A stretch of 64,000 bases of DNA from Butyrivibrio sp. INlla18 (GTDB taxonomy: Bacteria > Bacillota > Clostridia > Lachnospirales > Lachnospiraceae), in contig NZ_FMXK01000006.1 in NCBI RefSeq assembly GCF_900103635.1, positions 1 through 64,000 of the forward strand. Direction: 5' to 3'. Positions 42,191 through 50,832 of the stretch are shown piece after piece (within the stretch, counting starts at the first letter, position 1; every line of letters starts with the position of its first letter). Made by a program: the position numbers and the translations under genes. The notes below the pieces were generated by a model. It made no database searches. It was not told the DNA's origin and was given only the letters and a program-made list of their open reading frames with translations.

Positions 42191-43684
42191 ATGGCAAAGG
42201 AAGTTTTGTATAGTAGTACCAGAGGGGAAAAGGGGAATATTAAAGCGTCAGAGGCTATACTTAGAGGTCTCGCCGGAGATGGAGGCTTGTATGTTCCTGA
42301 CCATATACCACATCTCGAGAAGTCACTCAGAGAAATTGCAGACCTTGATTATCAGGGAACAGCTTATGAAGTTATGAAGCTTCTTCTTACAGATTATACC
42401 GAAGAGGAGCTTAAGTATTGCATTTCTCATGCATACGATTCTAAGTTTGATACAGAGGAGATCGCTCCTTTATCAGAAGCTGACGGAGCTTTCTATCTTG
42501 AGCTTTATCATGGATCAACAATTGCATTCAAGGATATGGCTCTTTCAATCCTTCCATATCTTATGACTACAGCTGCCAAGAAGAATGCGGTAAAGAATGA
42601 TATTGTCATTCTTACAGCTACCAGTGGAGACACAGGTAAAGCTGCGCTTGCCGGATTTGCAGATGTTCCTGGCACTAAGATCATTGTCTTTTATCCAAAG
42701 CACGGTGTAAGCCCTATTCAGGAAAGGCAGATGGTAACACAGAAAGGTGACAACACTTGTGTTATCGGCATCGAAGGAAACTTTGATGATGCTCAGACAG
42801 GAGTTAAGAAGCTCTTTACTGATAAGGCTCTTGCAGAACTTATGGATAGCAAGGGATTCCAGTTCTCATCAGCAAACTCTATCAATATTGGAAGACTTGT
42901 TCCTCAGATCGCATATTATGTCTATGCTTATTGCAAACTGTTAAAAGAGGGAAGAATTGCTGATGGAGACGAGATCAATGTTGTAGTTCCTACAGGTAAC
43001 TTCGGTAACATTCTTGCTGCATATTATGCCAAGAATATGGGAGTACCAATTGCTAAGCTTATCTGTGCTTCCAATTCAAACAAGGTATTATTTGACTTCT
43101 TTAAGTCAGGTGAATATGACAGAAACCGTGATTTTGTATTAACATCATCACCTTCAATGGATATTCTTATTTCATCTAACCTAGAGAGACTTATTTATCA
43201 TATCGCTGGCAATGATCCTGCTAAGGATGCAGATCTTATGGCCAAGCTTTCAAATGATGGTAAGTATGAAATATCTGATGATATGCGTGCAAAACTTGAT
43301 TCTTTCTATGGCGGATATGCTACAGAGGAAGAGACTTTTGCAACTATCAAAAAAGTATTTGATGGTGCAGGCTATCTAATTGATACCCACACAGCTGTTG
43401 CAAGCGCTGTTTATGATAAATACAAGAAAGAAACAGGAGATGATAAGGTAACAGTTATCGCTTCAACAGCAAGTCCATTCAAGTTCACAAGAAGCGTTAT
43501 GAATGCACTTGGACATGGTGATGATTCTAAGGATGATTTTGCTCTTGCTGATGAACTTTCAGCTATCTCTAAGGTAGATATTCCAGAAGCTGTTACATCT
43601 ATCAGAACAGCCGAGATCAGACACAAGACTGTTGTAGATAGAACAGAAATGGAAAAGGCAGTAAAGAACTTTCTTGGAATCTGA
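42191..43684 (+). CDS. thrC: Threonine synthase
   Basis: A 497-residue PLP enzyme turning O-phosphohomoserine into threonine. It has the long N-terminal part of the class I form (YSSTRGEKGNIKASEAILRG from its parts), the PLP lysine in GSTIAFKDMAL, ATSGDTGKAAL and VPTGNFGNILAAYYAK. AATGAGGAGTAAAAGCA precedes the ATG; an extended -10 TGGTATACT lies at about 42148-42156. Confidence 0.96.
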   Translation: MAKEVLYSSTRGEKGNIKASEAILRGLAGDGGLYVPDHIPHLEKSLREIADLDYQGTAYEVMKLLLTDYTEEELKYCISHAYDSKFDTEEIAPLSEADGAFYLELYHGSTIAFKDMALSILPYLMTTAAKKNAVKNDIVILTATSGDTGKAALAGFADVPGTKIIVFYPKHGVSPIQERQMVTQKGDNTCVIGIEGNFDDAQTGVKKLFTDKALAELMDSKGFQFSSANSINIGRLVPQIAYYVYAYCKLLKEGRIADGDEINVVVPTGNFGNILAAYYAKNMGVPIAKLICASNSNKVLFDFFKSGEYDRNRDFVLTSSPSMDILISSNLERLIYHIAGNDPAKDADLMAKLSNDGKYEISDDMRAKLDSFYGGYATEEETFATIKKVFDGAGYLIDTHTAVASAVYDKYKKETGDDKVTVIASTASPFKFTRSVMNALGHGDDSKDDFALADELSAISKVDIPEAVTSIRTAEIRHKTVVDRTEMEKAVKNFLGI

Positions 43685-43694
43685 GGTGAGATAA

Positions 43695-44036
43695 ATGGAT
43701 TCATTTAGTAATGTTGCAGATATTTTGATAATTCTCGGCGGCGCTCTACTCATTTACTATGCAGAACAGATGAGAGTAAATGATCTGATCAAAGTCGGTT
43801 TTATGATTTCTCCAAAGGTTAATGTGCACAAGCTTAAGGACAGGGAAGGCTTCAAAAAGTATGCTTTCCCAAGGCATTTTGCTCAGGGCTTTATCCTTGT
43901 GCTTCTTGGTATGACCGGCATTTTTTGCGATCTATACAGCAGAGGAGATTTACACGTCTATATTTACGTAGGTGTTTTGGTTTTCTATGTGATCGGAAAT
44001 GTTTTTATCGAAAAGGGGAAAGCTAGATTTTATTAA
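43695..44036 (+). CDS. Small membrane protein of unknown function
   Basis: A 113-residue protein with three hydrophobic segments (about 8-24, 63-80, 90-107) and a charged stretch between the first two (NVHKLKDREGFKKYAFPRHFA). I do not recognise the family. It starts 10 nt after thrC (GAGGTGAGATAA upstream) and 23 nt before citrate synthase, so it is probably read with them. Confidence 0.75.
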   Translation: MDSFSNVADILIILGGALLIYYAEQMRVNDLIKVGFMISPKVNVHKLKDREGFKKYAFPRHFAQGFILVLLGMTGIFCDLYSRGDLHVYIYVGVLVFYVIGNVFIEKGKARFY

Positions 44037-44059
44037 AACACAATTATAAGGAGGTGCGT

Positions 44060-45430
44060 ATGGATTTAGGTAAAGGATATTATTCAGAAAACACGCCGGA
44101 GATTGTTGAACTTTCCAATCTTTCTAGAGAGGCTGATCTTATTGAATATGATCTGTTTTTAAAATATGACGTTAAGAGAGGGCTTCGTGATCTAAATGGT
44201 AAGGGTGTACTTACAGGACTAACAAGAATTTCTGAGATTGTAGCCAAAAAGGTAGTTGATGGCAAAGAGGTGCCAGCAGACGGCGAGATCTATTTTAGAG
44301 GATATGATGTTCATAAGCTGATAGATGCTGCAGTCAAGGAAAATAGGTTTGCATTCGAGGAATGTACATACCTGCTTTTATTTGATAAGTTGCCAACTGG
44401 CAAAGAACTTTTCGAGTTTGAAAAATTGCTTGGAATTTATAAGAGCCTTCCACCAAGCTTTGTAAGAGATGTAATAATGAAGGCTCCTAGCCGCGATATG
44501 ATGAATACGCTGGCACGAAGTGTACTTACACTATATTCTTATGATGATCATGCTGATGATGTTTCACTTCCAAATGTACTTCGTCAGTCACTTCAGCTGA
44601 TAAGCATGTTTCCACTTCTTTCTATTTATGGATACCATGCTTACAATCATTATCACGAGGGTAATTCACTTATTATCCATCCTCCGCTGGAGGAATTATC
44701 AACTGCAGAGACTATCCTTTATCTTTTAAGACCAGATAGTCAGTATACAGAGCTTGAAGCCAAGCTTCTTGATATCTGTCTAGTGCTTCATATGGAGCAT
44801 GGCGGTGGTAACAATTCTTCTTTTACCACACATGTAGTAAGTTCAAGTATGACAGATACTTATTCTGTGATCGCAGCTGCCATCGGTTCTCTTAAAGGAC
44901 CTAGACATGGCGGAGCTAATATCAAAGTAGTTCATATGTTTGATGATATTGAAGCCAATGTTAAGGATTGGGAGGATGAAGAAGAGGTTAGAGCCTACCT
45001 TGACAAGATCCTCAACAAAGAAGCCTTTGATGGAGCAGGACTCATATATGGTATTGGACATGCTATCTATTCAAAGTCTGATCCAAGAGCTGTTATCTTA
45101 AAGAGCTTTGTAGAAAAGCTCGCTGTTGAAAAGGGAAAAGAAAAAGAGTTTGAGCTCTACAAGCTTGTAGAACGTCTTGCACCACAGATCATCAGTGGAG
45201 AACGCACTATGTATAAGGGTGTAAGTGCTAACGTGGATTTCTATTCTGGATTCGTTTATAGAATGCTTGGCCTTCCTGAAGAGCTTTATCCTACCATCTT
45301 TGCCATTGCCAGAATCGTTGGTTGGAGTGCTCACAGAATGGAAGAACTTGCTAATAACGGTAAGATCATTCGTCCTGCTTATATGGCTATTGAACCACGT
45401 AAGGAATATATTCCTGTTGATAAGCGCTAA
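44060..45430 (+). CDS. gltA: Citrate/2-methylcitrate synthase
   Basis: A 456-residue citrate synthase fold enzyme. Catalytic residues are visible: His in LHMEHGGGNNSSFTTH, His in GPRHGGAN and Asp in IYSKSDPRA. It has an N-terminal extension of about 60 residues relative to the short Gram-positive forms. It would join oxaloacetate and acetyl-CoA toward glutamate synthesis, which feeds the arginine pathway. The start is ATG at 44060 after AAGGAGGTGCGT; a GTG two codons upstream is less likely. Confidence 0.9.
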   Translation: MDLGKGYYSENTPEIVELSNLSREADLIEYDLFLKYDVKRGLRDLNGKGVLTGLTRISEIVAKKVVDGKEVPADGEIYFRGYDVHKLIDAAVKENRFAFEECTYLLLFDKLPTGKELFEFEKLLGIYKSLPPSFVRDVIMKAPSRDMMNTLARSVLTLYSYDDHADDVSLPNVLRQSLQLISMFPLLSIYGYHAYNHYHEGNSLIIHPPLEELSTAETILYLLRPDSQYTELEAKLLDICLVLHMEHGGGNNSSFTTHVVSSSMTDTYSVIAAAIGSLKGPRHGGANIKVVHMFDDIEANVKDWEDEEEVRAYLDKILNKEAFDGAGLIYGIGHAIYSKSDPRAVILKSFVEKLAVEKGKEKEFELYKLVERLAPQIISGERTMYKGVSANVDFYSGFVYRMLGLPEELYPTIFAIARIVGWSAHRMEELANNGKIIRPAYMAIEPRKEYIPVDKR

Positions 45431-45431
45431 G

Positions 45432-45461
45432 TTTACATATATACTGATAGGGTTCTATAAT
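45432..45461 (+). promoter_or_regulatory. Promoter of deoC
   Basis: TTTACA (45432-45437), 18 nt, TATAAT (45456-45461). A second TATAAT lies at about 45475-45480 without a clear -35. Confidence 0.65.
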
Positions 45462-45516
45462 ATGAATGTTTAGTATATAATACTTAGTGTTGTATATTCA
45501 GAAAGGAATCATTGAA

Positions 45517-46176
45517 ATGGAAGAAAAAGAAATCATAAAACTTATTGATCATACTCTGCTTCAGGCAGATGCTACATGGGAAGGAATCGTTGCTCTTTGC
45601 GATGAGGCTGTTAAATACGGCACAGCTACAGTTTGCATTCCTGCAACATATTTAAAGAGAGTGCATGACAAGTACGGCGATAGCTTAAAGCTTTGCACAG
45701 TAATTGGCTTCCCTCTTGGATACAACTGCGCAGCTTCTAAGGTAGTAGAGGCAAAAGAGTCTATCAAAGACGGTGCAGATGAGATCGATACAGTAGTAAA
45801 TATAAGCGATGTCAAGAATCACAGATATGATGAAGTTAGAAAAGAGCTTCAGATGATCAGAGAAGCTTGCGGAGATAAGCTCCTTAAAGTCATCATCGAG
45901 ACATGCTATCTTACAGAAGAAGAGAAGATCGAGCTTTGCAAGATCGTTACAGAAGTTAAGGCTGATTACATCAAGACTTCAACAGGATTTGGTTCAGCTG
46001 GTGCAACACTTGCTGATATCGAACTCTTCAAAAAGCATATCGGACCTGATGTTAAGATCAAGGCTGCAGGCGGAATCCGTACAATAGAGGATGCTCTTGC
46101 ATATGCCGAAGCTGGATGCAGCAGAATCGGATCTTCAAAGGTTGCTCCACTTATCGCAGCAAAATATAATCTGTAA
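45517..46176 (+). CDS. deoC: Deoxyribose-phosphate aldolase
   Basis: A 219-residue TIM-barrel class I aldolase that splits 2-deoxyribose 5-phosphate into glyceraldehyde 3-phosphate and acetaldehyde. IDHTLLQADATW opens it and the Schiff-base lysine is in DYIKTSTGF. GIRTIEDALAYAEAGCSRIGSS closes it (quoted from its parts). The start at 45517 follows AAAGGAATC; ten upstream codons are in frame but lack support. It is monocistronic. Confidence 0.96.
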   Translation: MEEKEIIKLIDHTLLQADATWEGIVALCDEAVKYGTATVCIPATYLKRVHDKYGDSLKLCTVIGFPLGYNCAASKVVEAKESIKDGADEIDTVVNISDVKNHRYDEVRKELQMIREACGDKLLKVIIETCYLTEEEKIELCKIVTEVKADYIKTSTGFGSAGATLADIELFKKHIGPDVKIKAAGGIRTIEDALAYAEAGCSRIGSSKVAPLIAAKYNL

Positions 46177-46182
46177 TAGCTA

Positions 46183-46213
46183 AAAGGAACTGCATTAAGC
46201 AGTTCCTTTATTT
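46183..46213 (+). terminator. Terminator of deoC
   Basis: AAAGGAACTGC (46183-46193) pairs with GCAGTTCCTTT (46199-46209), loop ATTAA, followed by T-rich sequence. Confidence 0.88.
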
Positions 46214-46233
46214 ATCTGTTTAGGAGATTTTAA

Positions 46234-46875
46234 ATGGCAAAATACGTATTGTTTGTGTTCAATAGCATCATGCTTGGCATTGGGCTTGCTATGGACGCTT
46301 TTTCTGTCTCTTTGGCAAATGGTTTTATTGAGCCAAAGATGAAGAGAAAAAGAAAAGCCTATATTGCTGGAATCTATGCAGGATTTCAGTTTCTTATGCC
46401 GTTAATTGGATGGTTTCTTGTTCATAACGCCGAAGTTTTATTTAACGGCTTTCAGAAATTCATTCCTTGGATAGCTTTGGGACTTCTTTCTTTTATCGGT
46501 GGCAAGATGATAAAAGAGGCTATAGAGGAAAAGAAATGCTCTGAAGATGGTAACTGCAAGGAGTGTACTAACAAAGAGTGCCCTAGATGTGGCCTTGACC
46601 CTAATACCAATAAGCTTGACCTAAGGTGCCTTATGGTGCAGGGGGTAGCTACTTCGATCGATGCTCTTTCAGTTGGATTTACTATCGCAGATTACAAGAC
46701 AGTAATGGCTCTTGGTGCTTCTTTTATAATTGGCATAGTGACATTTATCATCTGCTATATAGGCCTTAAGCTTGGAAATAAATTCGGAACTAAGCTTGCA
46801 TCAAATGCCAAGATCGTGGGCGGCGTCATTCTTATAGGAATAGGACTTGAGATTTTTATTAGTTCATTCCTGTAA
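46234..46875 (+). CDS. mntP: MntP-family manganese efflux pump with Cys-rich loop
   Basis: A 213-residue membrane protein with six segments in two repeats, each with the conserved acidic motif: AMDAFSVS (Asp21) and SIDALSVG (about Asp143). The family exports manganese. The central loop (about 98-132) is longer than usual and carries Cys102, 108, 111, 116, 119 and 132 in a CxxxxxCxxCxxxxCxxC arrangement, which could bind metal. ATG at 46234 follows TAGGAGATTTTAA. Confidence 0.88.
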   Translation: MAKYVLFVFNSIMLGIGLAMDAFSVSLANGFIEPKMKRKRKAYIAGIYAGFQFLMPLIGWFLVHNAEVLFNGFQKFIPWIALGLLSFIGGKMIKEAIEEKKCSEDGNCKECTNKECPRCGLDPNTNKLDLRCLMVQGVATSIDALSVGFTIADYKTVMALGASFIIGIVTFIICYIGLKLGNKFGTKLASNAKIVGGVILIGIGLEIFISSFL

Positions 46876-46882
46876 TTATGGG

Positions 46883-46911
46883 TTGACTTTTTTTACTTGC
46901 AAACATAAAAT
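46883..46911 (+). promoter_or_regulatory. Promoter of T-box-pheST
   Basis: TTGACT (46883-46888), 17 nt, TAAAAT (46906-46911). The start would be near 46918, at the head of the T-box leader. Confidence 0.75.
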
Positions 46912-46929
46912 TATTAAGGTGTAAATAAG

Positions 46930-47196
46930 TTAAATGCTTTGATGGTGTTTGGCAGTAGCCTAGAGATGTTGTAGCATCCCTTTCAGAGAGAGAAGTCATC
47001 GGCTGAGAGCTTCTTAGGGCAATACTATATACGGAAATTTCGCACTGGAGCAGTCTTGGTGAAGGATTCTAGTAGCCTGGATCGTAAGTCTACGTTACAG
47101 ACAACTGAAGTGTCTGCATTTAGTTGCAGGAACTTGGGTGGTACCGCGGTATATTATCGTCCCTTGTGTTGAACAAACACATGGGACGTTTTTTAT
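46930..47196 (+). promoter_or_regulatory. T-box riboswitch for phenylalanine
   Basis: The leader has the T-box core GGGTGGTACCGCGG (about 47136-47149), an AGAGAG element early in stem I (about 46986-46993), and GGAAATTTC with the triplet TTC at 47039-47041 as the probable specifier, a phenylalanine codon that fits the pheST genes. An intrinsic terminator follows at 47158-47195. Uncharged tRNA(Phe) should pair with both regions and allow read-through into pheS. Confidence 0.93.
47158..47195 (+). terminator. T-box terminator
   Basis: CGTCCCTTGTGTT (47158-47170) pairs with AACACATGGGACG (47176-47188) with one mismatch and is followed by six T. It competes with the antiterminator formed by the T-box core. 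Confidence 0.9.
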
Positions 47197-47214
47197 TACA
47201 AAAAAAGGAGAAAG

Positions 47215-48240
47215 ATGATGATTAGTGAACAGCTTGATAAGATCAGAGAGGAAGCTCTTAAGCAGATAGAGAGTTCTGATGGTCTTGAGAAACTCAACGA
47301 GATCAGAGTAAATGTTCTTGGTAAAAAAGGTGAACTTACAAGTATCCTTAAGAGCATGAAGGACGTTGCTCCAGAGGATAGACCTAAGGTTGGTCAGCTT
47401 GTTAATGAGACAAGAGAAGCAATCGAAAAGGTTTTAGAAGAGACTAAGTCCAAAATGGAAGCTGCAGCACGTGATGCTAAGCTCAAGGCAGAGGTTATCG
47501 ACGTAACACTTCCTGCCAAGAAGAATAAGGTTGGACACAGACATCCTAATACAGTAGCTCTTGAAGAAGTAGAGAGAATCTTTACAGGAATGGGCTACGA
47601 AGTAGTTGAAGGACCAGAAGTCGAGAAGGATTACTACAACTTTGAAGCTCTTAATATTCCAGCTGATCATCCAGCTAAGGACGAGCAGGATACCTTCTAT
47701 ATCACAGGAGATCTTCTTCTTAGAACTCAGACATCTTCTACACAGGTTCATGAAATGGAAAAGGGACGTATTCCTATCAAGATGATCGCTCCTGGTAGAG
47801 TATTCCGTGCTGATGAAGTTGACGCTACTCATTCACCTTCTTTCCATCAGGTAGAAGGTCTTGTGATCGACAAGGATATTACATTTGCTGACCTTAAGGG
47901 AACTCTTGCAGAGTTTGCTAAGCAGCTCTTTGGACCAGATACTAAGACAAAATTCAGACCACATCACTTCCCATTCACAGAGCCATCTGCTGAGATGGAC
48001 GTAAGCTGCTTTAAGTGCGGCGGTAAGGGATGCCGTTTCTGTAAGGGAGAGGGATGGATCGAGATCCTTGGCTGTGGAATGGTACATCCTCACGTATTAG
48101 AGATGAGCGGAATTGATCCTAACGAGTATGTAGGTTTCGCTTTCGGTGTCGGACTTGAGAGAATCGCACTTCTTAAGTATGAGATTGATGACATGAGACT
48201 TCTCTATGAGAATGACATCAGATTTTTGAATCAGTTCTAA
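47215..48240 (+). CDS. pheS: Phenylalanyl-tRNA synthetase alpha subunit
   Basis: A 341-residue class II synthetase subunit: an N-terminal coiled-coil that binds tRNA (about 1-85), then the catalytic core with GHRHPNTVALEEVERIFTGMG from its parts, FRADEVDATHSPSFHQVEG from its parts, and GFAFGVGLERIALLKY. A CFKCGGKGCRFCKGEGW segment adds a Cys cluster typical of many Firmicutes. Double ATG at 47215/47218 behind AAAGGAGAAAG. Works as a heterotetramer with PheT. Confidence 0.97.
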   Translation: MMISEQLDKIREEALKQIESSDGLEKLNEIRVNVLGKKGELTSILKSMKDVAPEDRPKVGQLVNETREAIEKVLEETKSKMEAAARDAKLKAEVIDVTLPAKKNKVGHRHPNTVALEEVERIFTGMGYEVVEGPEVEKDYYNFEALNIPADHPAKDEQDTFYITGDLLLRTQTSSTQVHEMEKGRIPIKMIAPGRVFRADEVDATHSPSFHQVEGLVIDKDITFADLKGTLAEFAKQLFGPDTKTKFRPHHFPFTEPSAEMDVSCFKCGGKGCRFCKGEGWIEILGCGMVHPHVLEMSGIDPNEYVGFAFGVGLERIALLKYEIDDMRLLYENDIRFLNQF

Positions 48241-48277
48241 TGATAGATTTAACAGATTAAGAAAAGGGGATAAAAAA

Positions 48278-50701
48278 ATGAATTCATCCAAATCATGGAT
48301 TAAAGCATATGTACCAGATTTAAATTGCACAGATCAGGAATTCTTTGACGCAATGACTCTTTCTGGAACCAAGACAGAAACATACGAGCCACTTGATAAG
48401 AACCTCGACAAGATCGTAGTTGGTCAGATCGACAAGATCGAGCCTCATCCAGACGCTGATAAGCTTGTTATCTGTCAGGTTAATATTGGAACAGAGACTA
48501 TCCAGATCGTTACAGGCGCAAATAATATGAAAGAGGGCGACAAGGTTCCTGTTGTTCTTGATGGCGGAAGAGTAGCTGGTGGTCATGACGGCGGCCCACT
48601 TCCAGAAGGAGGAATCAAGATCAAAGCAGGTAAGCTCCGCGGAGTACCATCAGCTGGTATGATGTGCTCAATCGAAGAGCTTGGTTCTACTAGAGATTTC
48701 TATCCAGAAGCTCCAGAGGAAGGTCTTTATATCTTCCCACAGGATACAGAAGTTGGCGCAGATGCAGTAGAAGTACTTGGACTTCATGACACTGTATTTG
48801 AGTTTGAAGTAACATCTAACAGAGTTGACTGCTACAGCATTCTTGGTATCGCTAGAGAAACTGCAGCTACATACAAGCTTCCTTTCAAGGCTCCAGTAGT
48901 AGAAGTTAAGGAAGAAGCTGATGGAAACGCTAAGGACATGATCAGCGTTGAGATCAAGGACACAGACCTTTGCACAAATTACTGCGCAAGAGTCGTTAAG
49001 GATATCAAGATCGCTCCTTCACCAAAATGGATGCAGAGAAGACTTGCCAGTGTTGGTATCAGACCTATCAACAACCTTGTAGATATCACAAACTATGTAA
49101 TGATGGAATATGGCCAGCCAATGCACGCTTATGATATGAGCACTATTGCTGGTAACAAGATCGTTGTTAAAAGAGCTAATGATGGAGATACATTTGTTAC
49201 TCTTGATGGTCAGGAGAGAAAGCTTGATAAGGACGTTCTTATGATCTGTGACGGCGAGAAGGAAGTTGGTATCGCTGGTATCATGGGTGGTGAGAACTCA
49301 ATGATCACTGACAATGTAGATACAGTTCTTTTTGAAGCTGCTACATTCAATGGACCAAACATCAGAAAGTCAGCTAAGAGAGTAGGTCTTCGTACAGATG
49401 CATCAGGTCTTTTTGAGAAAGGACTTGATCCAGCAAACGCTCTTGATGCTATTAACCGTGCTTGCCAGCTTGTAGTAGAGCTTGGCTGCGGTAAGGTTGT
49501 TCCTGGTGTTGTTCAGGTTGGACTTCCAATTGCTCCTCTTAAGAGATTTGCTCTTGAGGCAGACAAGATCAATAAGCTTCTTGGAACAGATATTTCTAAG
49601 GATGAGATGATCGAGATCCTGGGTAGAGAAGAAGTTGGCTATGATGCAGCTACTGATGAGGTTATCATCCCATCATTCAGACAGGATCTTAACCAGATGT
49701 GTGACATCGCTGAGGAAGTTGCTAGATTCTTTGGATATGACAAGATTCCTACAACTCTTCCAAAGAACAGCGCTACAACAGGTGGCATTTCATTCAAGAT
49801 GAGAGTTGAGAAAAAAGCTAGAGAGGTTGCTCAGTTCTGCGGCTTCTCACAGGGCTATACATACTCATTTGAAAGTCCTAAGGTATTTGATAAGCTTCTT
49901 TTACCAGAGGATGCAAAAGAGAGACAGGCTATCAAGATATCTAACCCATTAGGAGAAGATTTCTCTATCATGAGAACTATTCCTCTTAACGGAATCCTTA
50001 CTAGCCTTGCTACAAACTATAATCGTAGAAATAAGGATGTAAGACTCTATGAGATGGGCAACATCTATGTTCCAAAGAGTCTTCCTCTTACAGAGCTTCC
50101 AGATGAGAGAATGCAGCTCACACTTGGTTTCTATGGAGAAGGTGATTTCTATAGCATGAAGGGTGCAGTTGAGGAGTTCCTTGATAGCGTTCACATGCTT
50201 GATAAGCTTACTTATGATCCAAATGCAGGCAAGCCATTCCTTCACCCAGGAAGACAGGCTAATATCGTTTATGACGGAGAAGTTATCGGATATCTCGGTG
50301 AAGTTCACCCAGCTGTATGTGATAACTACGACATCGATACAAGAGTATATGTAGCAGTTATTGATATGCCTCATGTTGTCAGTCATGCTGCATTTGATAC
50401 TATCTACACAGGAATTGCCAAGTTCCCTGCAGTTACAAGAGACCTTTCAATGGTAGTTCCAAAGAACGTCCTTGCTGGAGACATCGAGAAGATGATCAGA
50501 CAGCGCGGCGGCAAGAAGCTTGAAAGCCTTGAGCTCTTTGATATCTATGAAGGAGCACAGATCAAGGAAGGCTTCAAGTCAATGGCTTATTCTCTTTCAT
50601 TTAGAGACAAAGAAAAGACCCTTGAGGATGAAGAAGTAGCAGCAGCAATGAAGAAAATATTAAATGGACTTGAGTCTCTTAATATTGAACTTCGTTCATA
50701 A
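48278..50701 (+). CDS. pheT: Phenylalanyl-tRNA synthetase beta subunit
   Basis: An 807-residue subunit with an N-terminal tRNA-binding (EMAP-like) domain (about 40-150), B3/B4 editing domain (VTSNRVDCYSILGIARE), B5 domain, a catalytic-like core, and a C-terminal FDX-ACB anticodon-binding domain (FPAVTRDLSMVVPK). Editing removes mischarged Tyr. It lies 37 nt after pheS, under the same T-box. Confidence 0.97.
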   Translation: MNSSKSWIKAYVPDLNCTDQEFFDAMTLSGTKTETYEPLDKNLDKIVVGQIDKIEPHPDADKLVICQVNIGTETIQIVTGANNMKEGDKVPVVLDGGRVAGGHDGGPLPEGGIKIKAGKLRGVPSAGMMCSIEELGSTRDFYPEAPEEGLYIFPQDTEVGADAVEVLGLHDTVFEFEVTSNRVDCYSILGIARETAATYKLPFKAPVVEVKEEADGNAKDMISVEIKDTDLCTNYCARVVKDIKIAPSPKWMQRRLASVGIRPINNLVDITNYVMMEYGQPMHAYDMSTIAGNKIVVKRANDGDTFVTLDGQERKLDKDVLMICDGEKEVGIAGIMGGENSMITDNVDTVLFEAATFNGPNIRKSAKRVGLRTDASGLFEKGLDPANALDAINRACQLVVELGCGKVVPGVVQVGLPIAPLKRFALEADKINKLLGTDISKDEMIEILGREEVGYDAATDEVIIPSFRQDLNQMCDIAEEVARFFGYDKIPTTLPKNSATTGGISFKMRVEKKAREVAQFCGFSQGYTYSFESPKVFDKLLLPEDAKERQAIKISNPLGEDFSIMRTIPLNGILTSLATNYNRRNKDVRLYEMGNIYVPKSLPLTELPDERMQLTLGFYGEGDFYSMKGAVEEFLDSVHMLDKLTYDPNAGKPFLHPGRQANIVYDGEVIGYLGEVHPAVCDNYDIDTRVYVAVIDMPHVVSHAAFDTIYTGIAKFPAVTRDLSMVVPKNVLAGDIEKMIRQRGGKKLESLELFDIYEGAQIKEGFKSMAYSLSFRDKEKTLEDEEVAAAMKKILNGLESLNIELRS

Positions 50702-50756
50702 TATGTTACAATCATATTTGGCAAAGAGAAGATTGTTCTTCGAATAATAAAGTTGG

Positions 50757-50785
50757 GGATGATGCATTTGCATCATCCTCTTTAC
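50757..50785 (+). terminator. Terminator of pheST
   Basis: GGATGATGCA (50757-50766) pairs perfectly with TGCATCATCC (50769-50778), followed by TCTTTACTTG. The T-run is short. Confidence 0.7.
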
Positions 50786-50832
50786 TTGTTTTAAGGTAAG
50801 AGTTTTTATGACCAAATACTTAGGAGGTATAT

